A stretch of 34,477 nt of DNA from Bacteroidota bacterium. GTDB taxonomy: Bacteria > Bacteroidota > Bacteroidia > Sphingobacteriales > Sphingobacteriaceae. The position numbers were made by a program, and so were the translations under genes. Where the stretch lies: NCBI GenBank assembly GCA_018266935.1, contig JAFDZL010000448.1:1-34477 (forward strand). Direction: 5' to 3'. Positions 1-8,640 of this stretch are shown one piece after another (position 1 is the stretch's first letter; every line of letters begins with the position of its first letter). Under the pieces are notes generated by a model. That model searched no databases and had not been told where the DNA came from. It saw nothing but the letters and a program-made list of their open reading frames with translations.

Positions 1-1
1 C

Positions 2-325
2 ATCATTTATTCCATGTTGCATTCCATCGCGCTTTTCGGCGCTATATTTTTCAACAAGCTGCATTTCATCAAGACAGGATTTGCATTTCTCATCGGTTAT
101 GCGCTCCTCATGGTCGTTAACACTTTGTTCGTAAAGTTCATCACCGGGCTCAACCTGGTCAAATTCGCGATGCCTTTTGGTTTTCTCAATTTCAACATCG
201 GCGATAAATATTATTCAGTGGTGGTCAAAGGTGCGCCATCCTTAGCGGCGGTACTCGTCATATCGGTTGCAGCAATATTGGTTTGGGTTGCGGCTTATTT
301 CAGGTTAAAGGAGAAGCAGGTTTAA
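2..325 (+). CDS. C-terminal part of a multi-pass membrane protein, probably an ABC-2 type permease (5' end outside window)
   Basis: The reading frame is open to the left window edge, so only the last 107 or so codons are present. The visible protein has three hydrophobic stretches: one just after the first Met, one around LIGYALLMVVNTLFV, and one near the C-terminus (LAAVLVISVAAILVWVAAYF). It ends in a short basic tail. The pattern (SIALFGAIFFNKLHFIKT, later a YFRLKEKQV end) resembles the C-terminus of Bacteroidota ABC-type membrane proteins that sit beside GntR regulators. The stop lies one base before the start of the GntR gene, so the two are almost certainly cotranscribed. Family assignment is an inference from context and hydropathy; no catalytic motif is available. 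Confidence 0.6.
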   Translation: MIYSMLHSIALFGAIFFNKLHFIKTGFAFLIGYALLMVVNTLFVKFITGLNLVKFAMPFGFLNFNIGDKYYSVVVKGAPSLAAVLVISVAAILVWVAAYFRLKEKQV

Positions 326-326
326 C

Positions 327-734
327 ATGGAATTTAAAGATAACGAAGCGATATACCTGCAGATCGCAGCATTTGTGTGCGAGAATATCCTGACCGGCAA
401 ATGGACCGCCGGGCAAAAAATATTGTCCGTTCGCGACCTCGCTGTCGAACTTGAAGTCAACCCGAATACAGTGATGAGATCTTATGAATTTTTACAAGGG
501 TTGGAAATAATTTACAACAAACGCGGCCTGGGCCTTTTTGTAGCCGAAGACGGTTTTGAAAAGGTGAAAGCTTACCGCAAAAAGCAATTCGTTGAACAAA
601 ACCTGCCAGGTTTTTTTAAAAACATCTACCTGCTGGATATATCTATGGAGGAAGTGAGGCGGCAGTACGACGATTTTTTGGCCAACCAGCGTATTACTAA
701 ACCGAATAAGGAAGAACATGAAGACAAGCAATAA
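327..734 (+). CDS. GntR-family transcriptional regulator, short YtrA-like form
   Basis: This 135-residue protein begins with a GntR winged helix-turn-helix. AIYLQIAAFVCENILTGKW is helix 1 and its approach, LSVRDLAVELEVNPNTVMR (about residues 33-51) is the recognition region, and YNKRGLGLFV is the wing. Only about 60 residues follow, too few for a FadR, HutC or MocR effector domain, which places it with the small YtrA-type regulators. Members of that group usually repress the ABC transporter operon in which they lie, and here an ATPase and a permease follow in the same direction. The 3' end overlaps the next gene by 17 bases, indicating translational coupling. Autorepression of the operon is inferred; no operator is visible because the promoter is outside the window. 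Confidence 0.9.
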   Translation: MEFKDNEAIYLQIAAFVCENILTGKWTAGQKILSVRDLAVELEVNPNTVMRSYEFLQGLEIIYNKRGLGLFVAEDGFEKVKAYRKKQFVEQNLPGFFKNIYLLDISMEEVRRQYDDFLANQRITKPNKEEHEDKQ

Positions 735-1455
735 AATATTGATCGTCACGCTCGCGCTGCTCATTGGCTGCCTGGGCTTCTATGATATGGGGCTAAAAGC
801 CAAATATGAAACGGGCGATTATACGAACCCCTATAGCAACTATGAGAAGTTAAGCTACAGGAATTTTGATGTGGTCGAGCTCAATTCATCCACTGCGATC
901 AACATTATGCTGGTACAAGGTCCTTTTAAGGTTTTGGCCAGCTCGCGAGTAACAGATTATCTCGACATCCGCCAGGAAAAGAACAGGCTGATCATTGGTG
1001 CAAAGTTCCCCAATCAATACCGGGGCGAGGCCGACCAGTATATCGTTTATATCTCATGCCCGCGCCTTTCCACGCTCAAAGCCGACGCATCTTATATGGC
1101 CGGCGATGTGAAAGTAACAGATACGCTTGCCCGTGATCTGAACTGGCGGCCGACCGTGATCAATGGCTTTACGGCCGATAGCCTCAATATCGAAGAGGAC
1201 CATGCCGGGAATGTTTTGCTGCTGAATAATAAGATCGGTCAACTGCATGCGACCGTGGGTCTGAGCAACCGGAGCGGTTCGGCGCTGACCATCGGTCAAA
1301 ACAACCAATTCGCCGGCACGGAAATCAACGTTTTAAACCGGAGCCGGCTATGGATCAGGGCAAATTCTACCAACAATATAAACTATCATTTGGCCGACAG
1401 TGCAACACTTATGGTGAACGGCGCGTCAGTAAAACATCTTCTAAATCTTAAATAG
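718..1455 (+). CDS. Exported or lipid-anchored protein, GIN/DUF2807-like
   Basis: The 245-residue protein starts with a basic-hydrophobic leader (MKTSNKILIVTLALLIGCLG). The L-I-G-C at residues 15-18 fits a lipobox, so lipid attachment at Cys18 is possible; otherwise the segment is a signal anchor. The rest is rich in short beta strands with repeated hydrophobic-Asn/Ser patterns. These include a stretch near residue 45 (RNFDVVELNSSTAINIMLVQG) of the kind that begins putative auto-transporter adhesin head GIN domains (DUF2807), a right-handed beta-helix-like fold. It overlaps the GntR gene by 17 bases and ends two bases before the ABC ATPase. Its position suggests an accessory envelope component of the transporter. 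The domain call is by pattern only, and the specific role is unknown. Confidence 0.6.
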   Translation: MKTSNKILIVTLALLIGCLGFYDMGLKAKYETGDYTNPYSNYEKLSYRNFDVVELNSSTAINIMLVQGPFKVLASSRVTDYLDIRQEKNRLIIGAKFPNQYRGEADQYIVYISCPRLSTLKADASYMAGDVKVTDTLARDLNWRPTVINGFTADSLNIEEDHAGNVLLLNNKIGQLHATVGLSNRSGSALTIGQNNQFAGTEINVLNRSRLWIRANSTNNINYHLADSATLMVNGASVKHLLNLK

Positions 1456-1457
1456 TT

Positions 1458-2348
1458 ATGAAATTAGTGATCAATTCCCTTTCAAAAACCTATGCCAACG
1501 GCGTGGCCGCCATTAAGGATGTCTCGCTGACGCTGACTAACGGCATGTTCGGCCTGCTGGGCCCTAACGGCGCCGGTAAATCTTCGCTGATGCGCACCAT
1601 CGCCACCTTACAGGAAGCTGACTCAGGTTCTGTTTTTCTTGACGACCTGGATGTGCTAAAAAATAAAACGCAGGTAAGGCAATTGCTCGGTTACCTGCCG
1701 CAGGAGTTTGGTGTTTACCCCAAAATATCGGCCGAACGTATGCTCGATCATATCGCTCAACTGAAAGGCGTTGGCAATGCGGGCGAACGAAAAGAATTGG
1801 TGCTCGGTTTGCTGGAGAAGGTTAACCTTTTTAAGGATAGAAAGAAGCATTTGGGCACCTACTCAGGCGGCATGAAACAGCGTTTCGGGATAGCCCAGGC
1901 GCTTATCGGCGACCCGAAGTTGATCATTGTTGACGAACCGACAGCAGGCCTCGACCCGGCTGAAAGGAACCGTTTCTATAACCTCCTGAGCCAGTTGGGT
2001 GAAAATACCATCGTTATCTTATCAACCCATATTGTGGAAGACGTAAGTACGCTTTGCTCCAGTTTTGCCATCATTTGCCTGGGCGAGGTGCTGTATGCGG
2101 GCGACCCCGACACGGCGGTGAAAGAACTGGACGGCAAGATTTATTCAAAGGCAATCAATCAATCCGAGATACAATATTATCGCGACGTTTACCAGGTAAT
2201 ATCCACCCAGTTGAAATCGGGAAAACTGCATATCCGCATATTGCAGGAAGAAAGCAAACCGCAGGACGGCTTTGTAGCGGCCGCGCCAAATCTCGAAGAC
2301 GTTTACTTCAGCAATATCGCCACGCGTGTAGATGTAAATACCATGTAA
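1458..2348 (+). CDS. ABC transporter ATP-binding protein
   Basis: This 296-residue ATPase has all nucleotide-binding motifs in order: Walker A GPNGAGKSS (about residues 36-44), Q-loop in LGYLPQEFGVYP, signature YSGGMKQR, Walker B LIIVDEPTAGLD, and the H-loop in ILSTHIVED. The length and the roughly 70-residue C-terminal extension match the CcmA/NatA type of ABC-2 ATPases. It should energise the membrane partner encoded 21 bases downstream, acting on the cytoplasmic face of the inner membrane. The start ATG lies two bases after the stop of the upstream gene. The substrate cannot be read from the sequence. Homologous operons are often annotated for export or for protein maturation, which I can neither confirm nor exclude here. 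Confidence 0.93.
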   Translation: MKLVINSLSKTYANGVAAIKDVSLTLTNGMFGLLGPNGAGKSSLMRTIATLQEADSGSVFLDDLDVLKNKTQVRQLLGYLPQEFGVYPKISAERMLDHIAQLKGVGNAGERKELVLGLLEKVNLFKDRKKHLGTYSGGMKQRFGIAQALIGDPKLIIVDEPTAGLDPAERNRFYNLLSQLGENTIVILSTHIVEDVSTLCSSFAIICLGEVLYAGDPDTAVKELDGKIYSKAINQSEIQYYRDVYQVISTQLKSGKLHIRILQEESKPQDGFVAAAPNLEDVYFSNIATRVDVNTM

Positions 2349-2369
2349 TTCGCTTTAAAACAATAGCTT

Positions 2370-5300
2370 ATGTTTTTGAAAATATTTCTGTTCGAGATCC
2401 AAAACCGGATCCGCAGGCCCGCCGTCTATCTTTATTTTTCAGCCGTATTGGTGTTTACCGTGTTCGCATTTTCAACGGGTACGCTGCCCGTTGGCGAAAA
2501 AGAGCATATCAATTCGCCATACCTCATTACGTTCTGGTGCTGCGCCATGACGATGATGATGATGCTGATCAGCTCGTCTGTCATGGGCACGGCTTTATAC
2601 CGTGATATTGAATACCAGACCAAAGATTATTACCTTACCTACCCTATTACCCGCGGCGGATATTTCTGGGGCCGGTTTTTTGGTTCTTTCGCCTTCATGA
2701 TCCTGGTTGCGCTCGCCATCCCGTTAGGTATTTTCCTGGGAACTGTTATCGGTCCGGCGATCGGGAAAACGGTTCCGGCGCAATATGGTCCAAATAAGCT
2801 CATTTATTACCTCTACCCCTTCCTGCTGATCGCATTGCCTAATATATTCTTCACATCATCTCTTTTTTACGGCCTGGTTGCCGTTACACGGAATATTAAG
2901 GTGATCTATTTCGGCGGCATATTGCTGTTCATGTTCTATTTTATCGCCGTGTTCTTTCTCGATCACACGACCAACATTACCGTAATCGGGATCTCCGACC
3001 CGTTCCTTATCAACGGCGTCAGGCACCAGATGAATAACGCGAGCACGGCCGAGCACAATAACACATTGATCGCGATAAACGGACCGCTGGCTATTAATCG
3101 CTTGCTTTGGCCCGGCCTGGGATTGGTGGTGCTGATCATCACTTATGCCCGGTTCAATTTTGAGAAGTTCTTCGCGGGCAAGCGTGATAAGGCTGCCATC
3201 GACGAAGCAGGCGCCAGATCTAACAAGGTGCTCAAAATACCGGCTGTAAGCTTTTCAGGGAAGTACAACAAAGTCACGCTAAAAGGCCTGGTCAAACTTG
3301 AACTGCTCAATATACTCCGCGATAACTACTTCTGGATGATCGTCGGAGCCGGAAGCGTTTTCCTGGGTTTTGTATTCTGGCTCGGTGATAACAATTACGG
3401 CGTGCAGGAACTGCCCAGGACGGTAACGCTGCTTGGTCTTTTTGCCGATGCTTTCCCGTTCTTCATGTTTTTTATCATCATGTTCTATACCGGCGAAACA
3501 TTACAGCGCGACCGGAGTACGCGTTATGCTTTCATCAACGATTCGCTGCCGCCGCCTAACTGGGTGCTCAATGGTTCCAAGCTCATCTCGCTGCTGGTTA
3601 TCGCCGCAGGGCTGGCATTTTTGCCGATGATCATAGGTATCATCGCGCAGTTGCTCCGGGGCTTCACGCAGGTTCACTTATCCACATACCTCAGCTACAT
3701 ATTGGTGATGCTGCTGCCCAAATTGCTCGCCGCGGCGGTGTTTTGCTATGTGATCCAGGTGGTCTTTAATAACAAGTTCGCCGGCTATGCATTTGGCGTC
3801 ACGCTATGGGCTGGGATGTTCTTCCTCGATACAACGAACACATTCAACTATCATCTCCTGCTCTATTCCTATACGCCCAATTCCGGCATTTCGGATATGG
3901 ACGGCATTGGCCACATGGCGAGGCCCATACTTTGGTTCGACCTGTACTGGTTATTGGCCGGCGCACTGCTCATCGTCATCGCGGCGCTGTTTTATAACCG
4001 TGGCGTCAATTCATCATTCAAAGAAAGGCTGCAACTGATCCCCGAAAGATTTGACCGGAAAACAAAACTGTTCGTCGGCGCATTATTGCCGGTGTTCCTC
4101 ATTGTCGGGGGCTACCTTTACTACAATATAAGCTACCTGAATGAATTTTTGACCAAAGGCGAGAATGATGACCGGGCAATCGTCTATGAAAAGGCGCTGA
4201 AGCATTTCCAGGATATGCCGCTGCCGAAGGTCACGCGCATCAAAATGTTTGTTGACCTGTATCCCTATAAAAAGCAGGAATTTGTAAAGGCGGCGGTAAC
4301 CATCGTCAATAAAAACGACAAACCTGTGTCTGAAATGCTCCTCGATGCCGATGGATTAACCGATTACTCGATCAGCATGAACGGAAAACCTGTGCCGTTC
4401 ACCTGTCCGCTGCTTTATTCGCGCGCTTTCTTCAGTTGGTTTGGGCCGAAGCAGGATACCTCCGATTTCAGGCTGTACAAATTTGAGAAGCCGCTGGCGC
4501 CCGGTGATTCTGCCGTGCTGCAGGTCAATTCATCCGTCATCCATAAAGGCTTTGAAAACGGCATGTATGCTGCTAACCTGTTGAACAACGGTACATTTTT
4601 TACCGGTGGCCTGCCCAACCTGGGTTACGATGATGACGACGAGATCAGCAGCCCTTACGTGCGGAAGAAAGCCGGTTTAAAACCAAAACAGGACGAAGTA
4701 ATAGCGCAGAACGACCCCGTCGGCATCCGCACCCTGAAAGCCGGGAAATCATCCGATCTCCTCAGCATGGATGTCACCGTGAGCACCGAAGGCGACCAGG
4801 TGGCCATCACCCACGGCGACCTCGTCAAACAATGGAAAGAGAACGGCCGCAATTATTTTCATTACATACAGAACAGGCCGGGTATGTACGCGCCTTTTGG
4901 CATCCTTTCAGCCAGGTATGCCGACCGGAAAGATAGCGTGATGCTCGACCACAAAGTGAACATCGATATTTATTACGATCCGGAGCATAGCGCCAATATC
5001 GACCGGTATGTAAAAGCTTATAAAGACGGCCTGAAATATTTCAGCTCGGTTTATGGCAATTATCCGTTCGACAATATCCGCCAGGTTGAAACCGCGCCTT
5101 ACGGCCCGCGTAACGCTGCAACAACTACATTGAATACCTATTCGGAATTTAACGGCTGGAACGCGCATTTCACCAACCCCGATCAGTTTGATTACCTGTA
5201 TTCCAATGCCGTCAGGGCGCTGGCGCAGCAATGGTGGCGCTTCCAGGTGGCGCCCAATGCCACAGCCGGTTCGCTGGTGATACCCGAAGGACTGGCCAGC

Positions 5301-6008
5301 TACGATGCATTGGTAATGAATGAGAAAAAATATGGCGAAGCCAATATGCGCAATATCGTGCTTGACCAGTTGGGGTTTTACCTGTTCATCCGCAGGCATA
5401 TGGACCGCCCGGAACAGCCGATCATCAAAGCCGACGAATGGTTTGAATGGGGCAGCAAAACGGGTGTCGCGCTATATGGACTGAGCAAACTCATAGGCGA
5501 AGACAGCGTGAACAACGCCCTGCGCGAATTTAAAAACGCCTACGCCTTTAAAACCAACGGTCCGTTTGCCGGTGCGCCCGACCTTTACCGCTGCCTGCAA
5601 AAACATACGCCGGACTCGTTACAATATTACCTCAACGACACCTGGCAAAAGGTGACGCTTTATGACAATAAGATCAATTCCGTAACCGTGAACAAGACCG
5701 GCAACAGGGATGAATACAAGATCACTTTGAAAATAAGTATCGGCAAAGCCTGGCGGGGCGATAAAGGCGACGATGTGCCTGCGCTGAAGATGAACGACTA
5801 TATCGATATCGGCGTTTTCGGGCAGGATACGAAAAACAAGGATGGCAGCACAAAGGCCAATTTCGCTTACCTGGAACGGTACAAATTTACCCGTGGTGAT
5901 CATGAACTGACATTTATCGTCAAGGGCAAGCCAAAAGCAATAGCTATCGACCCGCTGGGATATTTAATAGACCGGAACCCGAACGATAATTTTAAGGATT
6001 TGGAATGA
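2370..6008 (+). CDS. ABC-2 permease fused to a degenerate M1 aminopeptidase-like domain
   Basis: This is a 1212-residue fusion. Residues 1 to about 570 carry roughly a dozen membrane segments in two halves, like two ABC-2 permease units. Residues from about 600 on form a soluble part resembling an M1 peptidase, with a beta-rich N-terminal domain and a catalytic-like domain near 860-1090. In active M1 enzymes the zinc site is HELAHQWW followed about 19 residues later by NEG. Here the matching segment is RALAQQWW (residues 949-956), followed by PEG with Glu973. Both zinc histidines and the general-base Glu are therefore replaced while the surrounding QWW and the third ligand position remain. 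I infer a non-catalytic, substrate-binding domain. The gene follows its ATPase by 21 bases. Its TGA stop abuts the stop of the convergent receptor gene inside a TGATCA palindrome. Confidence 0.88.
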   Translation: MFLKIFLFEIQNRIRRPAVYLYFSAVLVFTVFAFSTGTLPVGEKEHINSPYLITFWCCAMTMMMMLISSSVMGTALYRDIEYQTKDYYLTYPITRGGYFWGRFFGSFAFMILVALAIPLGIFLGTVIGPAIGKTVPAQYGPNKLIYYLYPFLLIALPNIFFTSSLFYGLVAVTRNIKVIYFGGILLFMFYFIAVFFLDHTTNITVIGISDPFLINGVRHQMNNASTAEHNNTLIAINGPLAINRLLWPGLGLVVLIITYARFNFEKFFAGKRDKAAIDEAGARSNKVLKIPAVSFSGKYNKVTLKGLVKLELLNILRDNYFWMIVGAGSVFLGFVFWLGDNNYGVQELPRTVTLLGLFADAFPFFMFFIIMFYTGETLQRDRSTRYAFINDSLPPPNWVLNGSKLISLLVIAAGLAFLPMIIGIIAQLLRGFTQVHLSTYLSYILVMLLPKLLAAAVFCYVIQVVFNNKFAGYAFGVTLWAGMFFLDTTNTFNYHLLLYSYTPNSGISDMDGIGHMARPILWFDLYWLLAGALLIVIAALFYNRGVNSSFKERLQLIPERFDRKTKLFVGALLPVFLIVGGYLYYNISYLNEFLTKGENDDRAIVYEKALKHFQDMPLPKVTRIKMFVDLYPYKKQEFVKAAVTIVNKNDKPVSEMLLDADGLTDYSISMNGKPVPFTCPLLYSRAFFSWFGPKQDTSDFRLYKFEKPLAPGDSAVLQVNSSVIHKGFENGMYAANLLNNGTFFTGGLPNLGYDDDDEISSPYVRKKAGLKPKQDEVIAQNDPVGIRTLKAGKSSDLLSMDVTVSTEGDQVAITHGDLVKQWKENGRNYFHYIQNRPGMYAPFGILSARYADRKDSVMLDHKVNIDIYYDPEHSANIDRYVKAYKDGLKYFSSVYGNYPFDNIRQVETAPYGPRNAATTTLNTYSEFNGWNAHFTNPDQFDYLYSNAVRALAQQWWRFQVAPNATAGSLVIPEGLASYDALVMNEKKYGEANMRNIVLDQLGFYLFIRRHMDRPEQPIIKADEWFEWGSKTGVALYGLSKLIGEDSVNNALREFKNAYAFKTNGPFAGAPDLYRCLQKHTPDSLQYYLNDTWQKVTLYDNKINSVTVNKTGNRDEYKITLKISIGKAWRGDKGDDVPALKMNDYIDIGVFGQDTKNKDGSTKANFAYLERYKFTRGDHELTFIVKGKPKAIAIDPLGYLIDRNPNDNFKDLE

Positions 6009-8441
6009 TCAGTTTGCAGCACGTTTCTGCTCCTCTTCCGAACCTGATTTGCTTTGCGTTTTAGTGAGTTTGCCACTGCCGAAACGGTAATTGAAGGTTA
6101 GGGTAACTGCTCGTGAATAAATTAACCCATGGCCGTATTGATTGAGGTTAAGATAATGATCAGTAGCACTTCGGCTGTCGGTGTTCAAAACATTAATGCC
6201 ATTAATCGTAATGGATCCCTGGTCATGAAATAGCTTTTGTTTAAGCGCAATATCCAATGTGGAATAGGCACTGAATATCGAACCGACGAATTGGCGTTTG
6301 GATTCGTACTCAAAATCGGCTTCTGCAGATAATTTATCGGTGCAATGGAAGCTATTATTGGTAACAAAGTCAATGGTGGCAAAACCGGGGTCATCCAGGC
6401 TGAAGCCACCGGCAGTACTGCCGGTGAACGAATTCTGATAGATGGTTACCGTAGTATTGGTAGTGAACCATTTGAACAGATCCTTATTGTAACTGATATC
6501 GACGTTCCATGAATGCGCTCCCTGTATATTTGTAGGCATACGGGTAATGGTTGTTCTGTTGGAATCGAGATAGTATAGCGTGCGCATGTAATTGCGGTCG
6601 ATATCATAAGCTGCGGTGATAAAAAAAGTATTGCGCCATGCCCAGGTAAATTCGGTGTGCCAGTTAAAGTCAGGTTTCAGGTTCGGGTTGCCCAGGAAAG
6701 AAATGGTCGCCGAGAGCGGCCGCCTGAAAGGCACGTACTCGTGATAGTCCGGGCGGTCGGTTCTTCGGCCGAACTGAAAGTTAAGCGCGTTTTGGTCATT
6801 CAGTTTGTCACTCAGAAACAGTGTGGGAAACAATCCGAAATAATTCTGATCGACCGATGCTGTGGTAAATAATTGCTGCCCTTTCATCACGGTTTGCTCC
6901 GCGCGTAAACCGGCCTGGACACTCAATTTGTTGTATTGCCTATTAAAATTGACATACGCCGCATTGATATTCTCGCTGTTGACATTATAATCGCTCAATG
7001 CGGAGTCGACCAGATCCTGGCCGCCGGGCTGGTTGTAATAGGTGCTGTTGTTGATGGTCTTTACATAGCTGGATTTGATGCCCGTTTCGAGTTTGCCGTT
7101 TCCCGGCAATGGCTGCGTATAATCGGCCCTCGCGCCAAAAATGCGCAGGGTTCTCGACTCATCGATAAATGCATTGTCCTGGTTCAGGAAGCTACCGGAT
7201 GCGTCATAATTGACAGCAGTGTTATACTGTCCGGGCCTGTACCGGTAATTGGAATAGTCCACGTCAGCCGACCATTGCCTGCCTGCGGTATCCAACTTGT
7301 GCAACACTTGAACCCCTGTGGTAAAATTGACGGGCTTGTCCTTGTTCAAGGCCGAATAATTTTCGTTACCGGCCCTGTTGCGGTTGCTGTCAAGCGTTGT
7401 CATCGGGGCGACCAGGTTATTGTAATAACTCCGGTCAGAAACGCTGCCGGTGAATGTCAGGGTCGTTTTTTGCGAAAGATAAAGGTCGAGCCCTGCCAGC
7501 GAATTGTAACCCCGGTTAACCGTAACGCCTGTATTGGTTGAGACCTGCTCCGAAACCAGGGCGTTGCCGTTCATAATGTCGCTGGTGACATTATTCTTGC
7601 TGTATCCCTTATTGTAGCCGTAACTGTTGTTTAGGTACAGATTATATTTGCCAGTTTTGTAATTGAGCGCCAGGCTGTTGTTATAACGCCCATAATAACC
7701 CTGGCCTATGCTGCTTGTCAAAGCTCCGTTCAGGCCGCTTTTGGCATTCTTTTTCCGGATGATGTTGATGATACCCCCCGTTCCGGATGCATCATATTTT
7801 GAAGACGGGTTGGTCATGATCTCGATCTTCGAAATATCGGAAGACGGCGTATTGGTAAGCAGGCTGGCCAGGTCATCGGCTGACAAAAAATTCGTTTTGC
7901 CGTCGATAATGATGTTCACGCCCGATTTGCCGTTGAGGGTGACCTGCCCGTCCGACGTCACCTGAACGCCCGGCAGTTTTTTCAGCAGTTCCAGCACGTT
8001 TGTTCCGGTATTGGCAATATTCTGATCCACATTGACAACGGTTTTATCGATCTGTTTTTCGATCAGCGGCGCCCGGGCTTTTACCGATACTTCGTTGAGC
8101 ATTTTTGACGTCGTATTCAGGATCAGCGTGCCCGCATCAACAACCGAATCCGCAGCGTCAATGACCAAACCATTTTTGACGGCGGGTCTATATCCCATCA
8201 GATCGGCCTGGAGGACATAGTTCCCACGGGGCAGATCACTGAAAATAAAATCGCCTGAAAGGTCGGTCGATACGGCTTTGTAAAGCGCCGTGTCGGGCAG
8301 CTTTTTTAGGCGCATAACCACAGATGGCAGAGGTGCTTTTTTATCATCGGCTACACTGCCTTTGATGATGCCTTGTGCGTACAATTTAGCGGAACAAAAA
8401 AGGAAGACAAGCAATACAAGCGATCGGAATAAGGGCCTCAT
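6009..8441 (-). CDS. Outer-membrane beta-barrel protein, TonB-dependent receptor-like, with carboxypeptidase-regulatory-like N-terminus
   Basis: The 810-residue protein begins with a signal peptide (hydrophobic core LVLLVFLFC, cleavage likely after the AQ of LYAQ). A carboxypeptidase-regulatory-like beta domain of about 85 residues follows (GIIKGSVADDKKAPLPSVV). A plug domain (about 115-235) contains LLKKLPGVQV, NIIIDGKTNFLSADDL and the SSKYDASGTGGIINI signature. The remaining 570 residues are alternating beta strands of an outer-membrane barrel of the OMP_b-brl_3 kind. The last aromatic strand (TLTFNYRFGSGK) is followed by a charged 20-residue tail, so the protein does not end in the terminal Phe seen in many outer-membrane proteins. 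No TonB box or SusD partner is seen. It diverges from the LytS/LytTR pair at 8641-10453, which may regulate it. The ligand is unknown. Confidence 0.87.
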   Translation of the reverse strand: MRPLFRSLVLLVFLFCSAKLYAQGIIKGSVADDKKAPLPSVVMRLKKLPDTALYKAVSTDLSGDFIFSDLPRGNYVLQADLMGYRPAVKNGLVIDAADSVVDAGTLILNTTSKMLNEVSVKARAPLIEKQIDKTVVNVDQNIANTGTNVLELLKKLPGVQVTSDGQVTLNGKSGVNIIIDGKTNFLSADDLASLLTNTPSSDISKIEIMTNPSSKYDASGTGGIINIIRKKNAKSGLNGALTSSIGQGYYGRYNNSLALNYKTGKYNLYLNNSYGYNKGYSKNNVTSDIMNGNALVSEQVSTNTGVTVNRGYNSLAGLDLYLSQKTTLTFTGSVSDRSYYNNLVAPMTTLDSNRNRAGNENYSALNKDKPVNFTTGVQVLHKLDTAGRQWSADVDYSNYRYRPGQYNTAVNYDASGSFLNQDNAFIDESRTLRIFGARADYTQPLPGNGKLETGIKSSYVKTINNSTYYNQPGGQDLVDSALSDYNVNSENINAAYVNFNRQYNKLSVQAGLRAEQTVMKGQQLFTTASVDQNYFGLFPTLFLSDKLNDQNALNFQFGRRTDRPDYHEYVPFRRPLSATISFLGNPNLKPDFNWHTEFTWAWRNTFFITAAYDIDRNYMRTLYYLDSNRTTITRMPTNIQGAHSWNVDISYNKDLFKWFTTNTTVTIYQNSFTGSTAGGFSLDDPGFATIDFVTNNSFHCTDKLSAEADFEYESKRQFVGSIFSAYSTLDIALKQKLFHDQGSITINGINVLNTDSRSATDHYLNLNQYGHGLIYSRAVTLTFNYRFGSGKLTKTQSKSGSEEEQKRAAN

Positions 8442-8640
8442 GGGTCGTAAGTTTTGACCAATGATAGCCGGTTAATACATTAGAAAATCTCAATGCGGGC
8501 AGGCAGACATAAACGACTGTCATACAGGAAATTTTAGGATACAAACCTGCCCGGAACGCTAAAAGGTAGTATTCGGGGGTCGCTTTCGCCTTTTGGTCGA
8601 TGATCGCTGAGCCGAACCGCTAAAATGGTTATACTTGTAT

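Noticed and set aside
2054..2605. A 183-codon open frame overlapping the ABC ATPase and the permease start.
   Set aside because: It is rich in Arg and Gly from reading the GC-rich strand out of frame, and both overlapped genes have clear domain motifs.
4908..5399. A 163-codon antisense frame inside the M1-like domain.
   Set aside because: It is wholly inside a well-supported gene, has no family resemblance, and uses unusual residues typical of an antisense shadow.
8551..8630. Two similar segments, CCGGAACGCTAAAAGG and CCGAACCGCTAAAATG, between the receptor and the first LytS gene, considered as a LytTR operator.
   Set aside because: They are 61 bp apart and match only 13 of 16 positions; the 21-bp geometry seen at P1 and P2 is absent.
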